A stretch of 64,000 nucleotides of DNA from Tubiluchus corallicola (Eukaryota > Priapulida > Priapulimorpha > Priapulimorphida > Tubiluchidae), in NCBI GenBank assembly GCA_030141605.1, contig JAQGDQ010000929.1, positions 1-64,000 of the forward strand, written 5' to 3'. The translations under genes were made by a program, and so were the position numbers. This document shows positions 1-12,300 of the stretch, one piece after another. The notes under the pieces are model-generated. The model was not told the origin of the DNA, did not search any database, and was given only the letters and a program-made list of their open reading frames with translations. Numbering within the stretch: position 1 is the stretch's first letter; every line of letters begins with the position of its first letter.

Positions 1-213
1 TTGAGAAAAAAGTATCATTGTTCATACAAAACTTACAAAATTTAGCTTATAAGAACTGCTTAACAAAGTTTAGTATGCTGTACCAGCCAATGGCAGGGTA
101 GATAAGTCTAACCCTGCTGATTAATATTAATTATAAATTCAGATATTCTGGCATGATAATGTTATGGTAACCCATCTAAAAATTTTGTTTGAGATTAAAT
201 ACAGGGAAAAATC

Positions 214-356
214 TTAGCTAACTATGTAGCCTTTGAATGTGCTGGCATAACTAGCTGTTGAAATGGAGGCACCAGTGTAGTATGTGACATAAACTTCATC
301 TCCTGTTTCGAGATGAAGAATAGCAGAGTTTGATATCGTTTGCCACTCGCCACCAC
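214..356 (-). CDS. Gene A exon 8: C-terminal part of C1q domain, stop
   Basis: 47 codons including TAA. Reads ISNSAILHLETGDEVYVTYY then ASTFKGYIVS and stop, matching the C1q ending (xSxxLxLxxGDxVxV...SxFxGF). Acceptor gttgcag. No canonical AATAAA is obvious in the 213 bases before the window edge, so the 3' UTR may continue outside. Confidence 0.85.
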
Positions 357-3300
357 CTGCAACAAAATAATATTAATTTTAAGTACAACTTGTGTAAGAG
401 CGAATACTAGTCACAAGGATGCATCAGTTTATCTTAATGTCAGGATTATTGTTAACATCACAAACTGAAAATTTATAAAAGTTAGATACCAAACTTGAAA
501 AATAGGAAATACGAAAAAGTTATATGCAGGATGGATTTGAACTAACACCCTTTTGCTTGCAAGGCAAACGCACAGCACCACGTTCCCTGGTGATCATGGT
601 TATCCAGTGTAGCTGACTAACTGAACTAGTACTTCTAAAGTGAAAGCACTCAACCTAGACAGACTGATTTTAAGTAATTTCATCAATTCTGATTCCGAAT
701 CTGAAAATTCCATGTAGTCTTTCTTTCCTGTCCTTGCACTGCTTGTTCTGCGACCTAAGATGTCCATTCCTAAACGATGTGACTTCCTACGACCATTGAC
801 ATTAAAAGCAAAACCGGACTGAATCTTAAACTGTAGGACAAAATAGTTTACTTTTTATAATATTGAAAGAAGGCTTACTATTTTTTCCAAAAATGACTTA
901 CGTGAAAGAATTATTACCACGCAGGTATTTTGTTATATGCTAGATATGTTAGTTTGTGACGAACTTCACACATTCGACAGCTCATGCGTGAGCACAGCAG
1001 TAAATTTAAATTTCGAATTTTTATCTTATAACTTGCCTAGTTTTAGTACAACACACTGAATATCTAACAGCAGCACTGTACTTCAATTTTCGCCTAGATC
1101 CCAGGAAATAAACAAAGCAAATGATATTTGATTGGTAGGTAGGCTGCCGGGTAGCCCAAAGTTCTCCTCTTGCCCAAAAATGGCTAAAATAAATTGGCCC
1201 TGCTAGGGTTAACTTGAAGATGAGAGAGCCAATTACAAATTTGCAAAATTCTCTGCCATCTCCTGCCTGGGGTGACCAATTTGAGAGAAATCAGTAGACA
1301 ATGTTACCGAAGCAATCAGTTTTACCTGCATTAACCTACCTGATATCTCAACCGATGACAACCTCGACGAATCATTTTGAATGTCATTTCTGTTGTGAAA
1401 CTGAAAAACGTACTTACCACCTTAAACGGCATTCCTCCTTTGATTTATCTTGGCAGCAGTTTTTACTGAGTGAAATTACTTCAGCTGTGTAATATCATTT
1501 AAACAACATTAATTTACCATGGCTTTGTCTGTTCTAACGAGCAAGAGTCATTACCTAGTAGCACAAATGATTTCAGTGATACTTCTTCGTAGCTCTAAGT
1601 TGTAAATATTTGTAAAATTTCATGATGCTGCTCACAAGCTTAATTTTCCAGACCTGCTTCTATTTGCAGATCTCGAAAGAGCAAAATTCGCGAAAAAACT
1701 TCATTTTTTCTACAGGTCGGTTTTTGTATTAAAATGATTTCTTGTTTTTTTGCATAATCGCAGTTTTTTAATAATTGTTAATTAGTAAGTTTATAAAGTT
1801 TACATGCCAGCATTTCATCACAGCATTGAGCATTAGCTGAAATAATTGAAATAATTGAAATAATGATAAACCCAGCATGATGATGATGTTTATTGTACAG
1901 GTCCTGTGCTCTGCTCACTGCCTTGTTCTTCTTTAGGCTGTATGGTTATTTTATCGATTAATTGATTTTTTACTTAAACACTTACCTGTTTTTGATTCCT
2001 TGTGTTCAGGGGTTACTGGTATTAGTTTGAGCACCAAACAGGACAAGCCTGATTCCGCCCTTCCTGATATTGTCTCCCAATTTGGGTGCCAATGTGAGGT
2101 AACCCCTCAAGGGTAGATTCCTTTTTTATGTTTTGTGTTTAGCCAGCTAGTTGTTCATTTCGATTACAAAAATTCTTTCTTACATTAACATTTTAATTTC
2201 ACAAAATCACTAAATTATGGGCGGGGCTTATGCCACTGAATCAATGCTAATTAATGTGTCCCAGGCATTTGGTTCACTAATCTCGTTTCAAGATGAGGTA
2301 CTCAAACCATGGCGTCTCGCCCACCGATAGCTCTGGTTCAAACCATCAAGGAGCTATTACAACTACCCTGGTGGCAAGTAGCGACGACAGAACAGTATTT
2401 ATAGCTGTTTTATGTGTTTCAATTTTTGATTAAGTATAACAATACTTCTTTTACAAATTATCATTACCAAACGAATTGAAATGAAGAAAACATAATTATG
2501 TTAATGAATAATTAAACTAGAATTGTAAATAAGGTGAGTGAGCTTTAAACAATCAATAAGTAATTGACAAACGGGATTGACAGTCACCAACTTGTGAATG
2601 AATGAACAAATGAACGAATGAAATTTAATGAATATGACATTATTGTAGAAAATTAGTTTATGTAAAAATTGTTTAGTTAAAACTCTTGAGTAATGAATTT
2701 GTTAGCATGGATGTAGACACGGTGCTTCGTTGCAAATAGTTTACTATACAAGCTTACCTGGATGATAGGGATATGCAACATTATACCCATTATGTAGAAG
2801 CTCGGCAACACCACCGTATGAACTTCTCTGCGCCCATAGATTCAGTTCAAATGAGTAAGTGCCTGATATAGGCGCTGTGAATTTTCCTGTAAAGTAAAAA
2901 AACCAAGTTAATGTTTACGTCTTTATCTAGTGTTTAAATTTAATTAAAAAAGTACCCAAAAGTTAATCCAAAGGTGCACATATGTGATCTTTGTTCTTTT
3001 GTTGTGTAACGTAACGTAAAATTTATTCATACTATGTAGTATGGTACATAAAATCTTAGCGCTAAAGAAAAAATGCATTTAAAAATCAAAATATTGAACT
3101 GCTGTCTATTTGCAACAGAGGCAGGGAGGATGATACTGCAGCCCTAACAGAGTTGCGTTGCAGGTTTATGCTTAAGCTAACAAATGTTTAAGCTGAAACA
3201 AAATTATTGATTCATATAATTGAATTAAATTGAATTATCGATTTATTATTAAGCATATTGCATACACAGCTTACCGAAAAAATGACCCTGTTGGCTCGTT

Positions 3301-6300
3301 TGTTGCAAAGCCTGTGAGTGTAAATAGAGCTGGATAAGAGAACACCACTGACCACTGACAAGGGTCTACAGTACACCTTCCCATTTCATAAGCTCCCTTT
3401 GTGCACGTGATTAGCTGTTTTACTACTAGACAGTCAGACTTTCAATCTGTTCCAGATAAAGGCACATTCACATGCACATCTGAGATGTTTACTGCATTCC
3501 CTTGACTGCATTTACGTTTAACCACATTTAATTTCATTTTTTTAAATTTAATTTTAATTTTTTCATTAGGCTACTCCAGCACTGAGTTCAATGACCGTCC
3601 ACGCCCCCTGAATCCAGACAAAGAAGTTCCCTCTTTGATTGGGAAGAAGTAAGAAGCTCCACCCTCAGAGACTAAAATGCAAAACCGACTGAAAAACTTA
3701 GTCTTAGAGAAAAACAATTATGCGAAACGATTACCGAATTCGAAATTAAAAGTTGAAAATAATCTCATTTCCTTGTTCAATTAAGTTAAAGTCAATCGTC
3801 GTATTTCACATAACAGTTTTTTTATAACGGCGAAACGACTTAGAAAACTACCAACAAAGTATGTCTCAGCTGTTTCTGTAGAGTATGTAAAAATAAATGT
3901 AATAAATGTAATTAGATCATCCATTATCTGTTAAGCAATTCATACGCTCTGCATTACGTAATGGTTCATCAGTATGAATCATTAATAGACAGGCAACTGT
4001 GCATCAACTGCAATGGTAAAGTGTGAACTAGCCTTTAGCCAGTCAATGCAGCTTTAATGCTACGACTACAACGCCTTGGCTAGGTTGCTTCTCTGTTAAA
4101 TACGAATGCTAGTGTTCTTGTCAAATACCTGGGGAATTCCACGATTTTTCGTAACAAATTCAGCATAAAATTTATTCAACATAAGTATTGACTTCTGTGA
4201 TGAAAAATGGTGCAACAGATGGAAAAGGTAGTAAGTATTGTATTTGTAAGGCCATCTTAATTTGTACCGAGAACAAACATTTTTGCAAGACAAATCTGCA
4301 TCATTGATAAAAATCAGCATCTTTGATAACTTCGTTTGTAAAGTTCACATGCAAATGTCACTTAGCGCCCCGTGATCAGTAACAACATTGACAACTTTCA
4401 CTTGTAAAAGAATAATTTTAACACCTTGCTGTGTTTGACTGAACTTAGGATTGGTCAGTGGTCAAAGTCACTCCAATTCACAAGGTTCAAAAAGCCTTGT
4501 TGTGAAGCTAAAAATAGGACCACGAAAGAAAGCAAATTAAGCAAAACAAATAAAATGAATCTGATAACAAATCGTTTTCATACGTTGATATACAGGGATT
4601 GCGATTATCTCCTGTAAATAATTATATGAATTTAAGCATTTCTGTGATTGTAAACTGAAGGGTTGTCTTCCAAAAAAGTTCCTGGAATGTTAATATAGGA
4701 CGTAGCTAGGGGCGGATTATGTCCCTTTGGAGCACCTAGGCTAAATAACTTCTAAATATTTTGCAAATCAAGTTCACGCGTAGGCCTATCTAAAGGCAAC
4801 CATGGTGAAAATTTTTATAACCAGCATTATGACAATAAAACAATAAAAATAAATAAGTTTGTCATATTGATATCATTTCAGTTTATGAAACAATTTAAAA
4901 GCTTTAACATTTGGAAAATTAAAATCGTTGTTTTATAAAAATCCTAAGATTCAAACATGCTGAACTAAGATCAATCATGCTGTTTATATTTGAAACATAG
5001 TAAGTCAATGGACTGGGGTGCCATGATTTACAGTTAGGGTCCCACATGCATGCACGCATCAAAACACACTCACACACACACACATGTGCGCGTGCGTGTG
5101 CACGTGCGCACGCATGCACAAACAGCGTGCGTGCAAGCACGTATGTTCCGTTAATTTACAGCATTCTCAAATCAAAACAATGATGAAGCTCTTAGTAGGC
5201 TGAAGCACGTCTAGAGTGATAATAAAAATAATAAAAATGCTAGAGAAATCTTATCATGCCGAAAATACAAGTAATTGTTTTGTATTCTGTCTGCTTTCAT
5301 TAAGTATAACGTTATTTTACGATTATATGAAAGTAACAATGTTCTAGGGAGGATCAGTGCTCCCACATCTGAGACGCCATTTCCTTGTAACTTTGTTATT
5401 GTTTCAATAAAACCTTTTCTGAGACTGAAAATGGGTAATAATGATAATCAATACAACAGATTATGAGAATTCCACACAGTTAGAGCAAGGAATGTGAGGT
5501 GAGTTTTTCCTGTGGGATTTTCCAATAAATCCTGCTAGGACGTTAATGTTGTGTGGAATGAAATGTCAGCCAGAAAATTTCAATAATGTTGAGATGTTAT
5601 GATGATAGAAGCAAATATTATATTATTTTCTTGTTGGGATGCATTGTTAACTTATAGCAAATCACATACCAGTAGAAGACGAATAAACATTTCCATGATT
5701 GATTTGGCTCTCTGTGAATTTTATAATAACTCCTGTGTTTCCATAGTGGCTTTCTGGGTAATAAACAGAGAAAGCAAAGGCTGAAATGAAAATATTACTT
5801 GTCATCATTATCATCAGGAGATGGTCAATATTATTATGTCATCACAGTCAAAGATGTTTCAACAATTATCATCATCCTTTCCATTCTCCAGGGTAATTTG
5901 GTACCAACAACATGGATTAGCCACAATCTATTCAGTACATCAATCATTGTGAACTCATATCAATACATTCTTAAACACCATTGTGCCATCAATGGTAGCT
6001 CAACATGAAGGACTGAACTTTGTAACCCAGGATGGTTTGCCCCAAAAATGGGACAGGAATAGGAGGAGGCATAAACAAAACTACAAGTAAGAAAGAATTA
6101 AAACTAAATGAAATTGGTCAATGAGGAACAAGATCAGTGAATTATGGTGGATATTGAAATTGTTTTTTTTAATTTACAGCTGACATGTTTGCATTAATGT
6201 TATTCTGCTACGTCTTGCTGTATTTGTTTGTATTTACGGGATCAGGATGAACAAATGGGCTGATAAAGTCCTCTGTTGTTCTACGAACAGTTTCGCACTA

Positions 6301-9300
6301 TCGAGTTGCTCACATCAACCTTCAGCGACTCAAGCCAGTTATTCCGGATATTGCTAGATTTGTTCATAGCATGCATTGAAAGTGAAGCACAAAGGGGAAA
6401 GTAAAACACATTAGCCAACCCAAGTCAGAGGCTTAGAGACCCTTTGCATGATAAGGAAGTAAGACAACAATGTTTGTTGCACTAGAGAGAACTAAAAATG
6501 AATTTACGAAAATGAAAATATAAATTAAAGTAATTAGATTGTAAGCTAAGAAACGGGTTAACACAAAGTTTTGAGTTGTAGTTTTTAGTGGATACTTTCT
6601 GGAAGCATTACTGTGTAATTGTGGTACCCCCACGAGACCTTCAAAACAACAAGGCTAGTGACACTAAAACTCTTATAGATAACAAAGTGATGTGAAAATA
6701 AGAATAATAAAAATTATCTCAAGGAAGAATTACTCATTTGTATATTGATGATTTGTGAAAGATCAGTGCCCTGGCTTCATTTAAAATCGCAGGTAAATAT
6801 TAAAAAATTCTACATATTCAGTGGTGCTAAAAGTATCAGATTCTATAGAGAGAAACGTAAAACTTACTCTTCACAGAAATATCTATTATCTTTGACGTTA
6901 CTGAGCCAAGAGCATTTGTTGCCAAACACTCGTATTCTCCAGTATCCCGGGTTCTTACTTTATATCTTGTAAGTACATCACCTGTGTCAGGTAAAATATT
7001 GCGATCCAGTTTCCAGGTGACGGTTGGTGGTGGATTAGCATCAGCTTCACATTTCAGCTCCAATGTTGATAACATTACAATCTCTGAACTTCCAGTAATA
7101 ATGCTGAGATTTGCAGTGCGTGGTTTGTCTAATAAAAATGTACCATAAAATTTTACTCAGGGTATTAAACACAGAGCTTTACATAAAAACACGTATATAG
7201 AGTCTTATATGAAAAACAGGTACTTCTACTCAAAACGTTTCTTAACTGCACATTAAAAATTCTCTTACGTTTGAAGTGCAAAACCGTTACATTTTATTAT
7301 GCGATACCATAGATTAAAAAGCCATGCATATATAAATACCCATTTTAGAATACTCACCTAATGTCAACATAACAACTCATTTTATTAACTAATGCTTATG
7401 TCAGTAGAGTAAAGTCAGCTACATCAGTAGAGTTATATCAGTAAAGCCCACAGTCTTTGGTAACATAAATTATCCAAGTGCTCACAAATTATTATTTTAA
7501 CCACCCATATCATATGCTTTCCCAGGAATTAAGTAATTAAATCTCTTGTTTGTTGAGGGATTATATCTTTAAAAGTCAACAACCCAGGAAAGTATAACCA
7601 GGAGAATGAAATGGTTGAAACAGGTTTTCAACGAGTCACAGCAAATTCAAAGGTTTTATTTTTAATTTGTAGCTAATGTATAGGCGATTTAGAAAGTACT
7701 TTTATAGTACAAAACTATGTAGTGATAAATAGAGATATTAGTTCTAACATTTATGACTGTAAATCAATACGACGTATAACAAAGAACAATTGTTGTAAAT
7801 AAGTAATTGCACCACAATCTTTATTGCTTTTTCTTCTTTCTTTCTTTTATTCATCTCTACCTAGAAACTGCAGTGAAGATTAACAAGGTACTAATAATAT
7901 GCTTTTCGTGAACTTCAGTCTGATAACTTGAAAAGCTCCCACACTTTAAGAGCAAACAAAAATAAGTAGAATGTTTACAAGTTTGTGACATAGTGCCAAA
8001 GCCACTGTGTCCATTTAAAGGTTCGTGACAAACACATTGCTCTGTACCGAATTTTCCCAATGCTAGATTTTCGCACTGCTAAAAATTTCTAGAAGTAACT
8101 TTTCCCGGTACCAAAATTTCCTCATACCAAACTTACTGTAATGCCAAATTTTTCAATATTTTTCAGTTTGTTTACAGTTGCATGCACTTGCAGCAGGGGA
8201 GTTTGTGAGAATGTTCGTTACTCATCAAGTTTGGCTTGGCTAAACGCTGCTTGCGATCTGTTTGTTAATAAATCAATTGCATTGACAGAAGCCAAGTTTT
8301 GATCAAAAATTGAGTTGTTTTCACGTTTAGAAGTAATGACTGGGTAATTAGCATAATAACAGTTATTTACATACGGTATAACAAAAGTATGTTTCAGTGC
8401 CTTTTCCTAGCGAAAAGTGTCAAAAGAAACAGCGTCTGCGCATGCGAGTGTAAATAACACTGTCGAAGTATCTCTGCAGTACTTTCTATTATCGTAAACC
8501 CAAAATTATATCTGTGCTTATACATATCTCTCCCGCCTAGTTGTTTAAGTCAGCCTAATTGCTCAGTTAACCTGGGTTAGGACTCGCCATCTGTTACGTT
8601 TATTTAATACAGATTAGTTCAGCTGAGTTAGGAACAATTAAATACAACAAACAAATAAAAGGATCTCTATGTTAATGGTATTTTGCATATCTTTATATGT
8701 TAACAAGCTGCTGTCAGTTCTTAATCTAATTCATCACTGCAGGGAAGAACTGCTACTGACTCAATCTTGATGTCTATGGACTGGGGAAAGATCAGATTCT
8801 TCTTGGATAACAAGGCTATAATTCCTGTAATAAATGATGCAGCGACAGCGGTATCACAACCACAGTTTAATGTGATTTGTTCATGCATCCCTTCACAGCA
8901 GAAAGCAGCTAAAATGAGCATGGTGAATGAAACCACCAGCTGGTTTCTAACACTGGTGTTCGTCACCCATCCAGTAACAAACATGCACAAGGCCAAATTT
9001 ATACAAGTCAAATATAAGACATTTTAGAAAAGTTTCTAGATTACTTACAAAGAACATTTAGAGAAATATCCGGAAAAGAAACTTTCAGGGTACGATCTGT
9101 TAGGCAACACCTGATAATCTTGTTATTATCACCCTCCATGCCAGGTGAAAATACATGTCTCAAGGTACTAGTTGAAGTCACAAGTTGTGTTGTACTATTA
9201 GTCCAATTGTCTTGTTCAGCAGAAGAAGTTATGTCTTCTTCACCTAAAAGACACAAAACAGGCAGAATGATAACATTAACGTTGGAAGCGGATCTGGATC

Positions 9301-12300
9301 ATCAGTCAATTTGACTTCTGACAGGGTTAGAAAATTTGGCTAAACGTTTTAAGTCTGACAGGGCTAGAAAATTCAGCTAAACATCATAGGTCTGACAGGG
9401 CTAGAAAATTCAGCTAATTATTCTAAGTCTGACAGGGCTAGAAAATTCAGCTAATTATTCTAATTCTGACAGGGCTAGAAAATTCAGCTAAACATTCTAA
9501 GTCTGACAGGGCTAGGAAATTCAGCTAATTATTCTAATTCTGACAGGGCTAGAAAATTCAGCTAAACATTCTAAGTCTGACAGGGCTAGAAAATTCAGTT
9601 AAACATTCTAAGTCTGACAGGGCTAGAAAATTCAGCTAATTATTCTAATTCTGACAGGGCTAGAAAATTCAGCTAAACATTCTAAGTCTGACAGGGCTAG
9701 AAAATTCAGCTAAACATTCTTAGTCTGACAGGGCTAGAAAATTCAGTTAAACATTCTAAGTCTAACAGGGCTAGAAAATTCAGCTAAACATTCTAAGTCT
9801 AACAGGGCTAGAAAATTCAGCTAAACATTCTAAGTCTGACAGGGCTAGGAAAATTCAGCTAAACATTCTTAGTCTAACAGGGCTAGAAAATTCAGTTAAA
9901 CATTCTAAGTCTGACAGGGCTAGAAAATTCAGTTAAACATTCTTAGTCTGACAGGGCTAGAAAATTCAGTTAAACATCATAGGTCTGACTGGCTAGAAAA
10001 TTCAGCTAAACATTCTAATTCTGACAGGGCTCACAAAGTTAGATAAACATTTTAAGTTTAACAGAAAATTCAATTAAACATTGACAAGTTTTAATATCAT
10101 CGTGTATCATCATGTATCATCGTGTATTGCGCCTCTCGTCTTATGCCTCCCATATGTTATAAATGACAAAAATGCACACACATTTGGCACACTGCTTTGA
10201 GTTTCTTTCTTGACAACCAATATGAAATCTCCCTTACTACTGGTGGTTATTTAAACTATAGTCTTATAAGGTTGTGAATTCCCGTGAAAGCATCACTCCT
10301 TAGACTTCAGCAAAGTAGGATGGTTTCGATGGAAACACGGTAACTAGCTGGCAGTGCTTATGTGTGCACTATAATAACATGCTAAAGATTAAATAGAAAA
10401 TGTCTCTGCAGATAAGAATGTGAATTGATAATTGTTAACTAACTGATGAGACAATGCCTGTTTCACTATGCACTGAACAAGAACTCCATGCACAGTTGCT
10501 GTAGGTCAAAGGTTAAGTGTACCAGAGCAATGCATAATAACTACAGCCATCATGTGACATGTGGGTAAAGTTTCAGTTCTTTTTGCTTTCCCGATCCTAA
10601 ATCTTTTTCAATAACTTTATTTCAATAAAAAAATTCACACACAAGTATTCCCCTGCCATCGCCTAATTTATAATGTAGATTTGTATTAGTTCAGAATTAT
10701 TACTAAGGCCAGCAGTGAAAAAAATTTAGCAATTTTTCAAAATAAATCAGTTTTATACTAGAAGATACTTCCATTCCATTAACTCATTTCAAATAATCTG
10801 TAATGAATTTATCCTGTACAGTATAAACCTGCTACCTACATAAGCTAATGAAAGATATTGGGGAATGTCTGATATATTTCTGGGAGGTTTAGTAATTTTT
10901 GCCTTTTATAAGCAAGCAGAAAAGATTCTGGTTTGTCTAGTTTGTAATAAAACTGGGCCTATAACAGCAAATACAGAAATGTTGAACATAATTCACTTAC
11001 CCAAGTACCACTTAATTTCAGGAGTTGGATTGGCCTCTGCAATGATACACTTGAAAGTTTCCTCTGAATTGTTGGCCCTGACAGTAACCTGATTTGTTAA
11101 TATTTCTTCATCATTTAACAACATCTTTACTTCTTGTGGTTCCACTGTTAAACAAGAAAAACAAAATGATGATATCCTTTTAACAATTGGACGAAAATTA
11201 TAGTGAGTCAAAGTCAATTAGTTAGAAGCATACTAAGGTCCGTTTGTAGTATGATGAGTGGAAATGGGGGATTGAGTAATTGCCAGTTTCAATGGTAAAA
11301 ATTATGATTTTATTTTTAGGTAAAACATCTATGATACTAGAATTGCCAAGCCACAAAAAATCATTACAGAATCAAAAGAGCGAGAATCAAGTTACAAGTT
11401 GAGTAACGCATCAGAGATTGATTCGTTTACAATGAGTGAATTTTTTCTTGCACTAGAATGCTTGCTCCTTGCTGTGGTTATGTTTATTTGCCAATGCAGA
11501 AGAGAACAAAAATCAGTTTTTGTAGACTCTATCTCATAGGTATTTCAAGTTGTATACTAATGACTTAACTTTTGCTCTTTTGACCTTGTAGTGGTTTTTT
11601 GTGTCTTGGTAATTTTAGAGTCATAAATGTACTGACTCTTTGTCTGAAACTTTAGCATGAAAATTGACAAACTTGTTGATTCCTGGTGGTTCACATTCTG
11701 TCACGTATTTAATGTCAATTTCACATGAAAAGGGAAAAATAATTGGGCTCTATGAAAACTGAAATACCCACATTATAATCTCAAAAATTTGCCTAATACT
11801 GTCAAAGTGCTTTATACAATGTTAGAACACTAGCAGTCGTAAAACATATGACTCCTACAAACTAAAACACTTTCGTTTAAAGTATTTTCTTTACACCAAA
11901 AGGTTAGCTTATATTTTCTCTATACATTTGTGCTTTTTCTGTTTTTCTTATAAGTACAGCAACATTTGAGCAAACACATTTTTCTCATAATTATATTCCT
12001 CTTCTTTATTACAGTTTAAATTTGTTGCTACACAAGGAAGAATTGTCAGAAATGGTACAACGGCAATTCTTTGTCATACTATTACATTGATTTCTCGTTG
12101 TTCCTAGCAGAGATATATTTATTACTGTGTTCACTTTTACCATTAAATACGTCTATTCGTTTATAATTACTTTTATATCTTTTATCAGTTGTATAAACTG
12201 AAGCAAATTCTAACTAAACTACACTAGGTCATGTCCTTACTAGTAATTTAGATTACTGTTAAACTTTATAGAATGCTGCTGCCTCTCTCTGTTACTTTCA

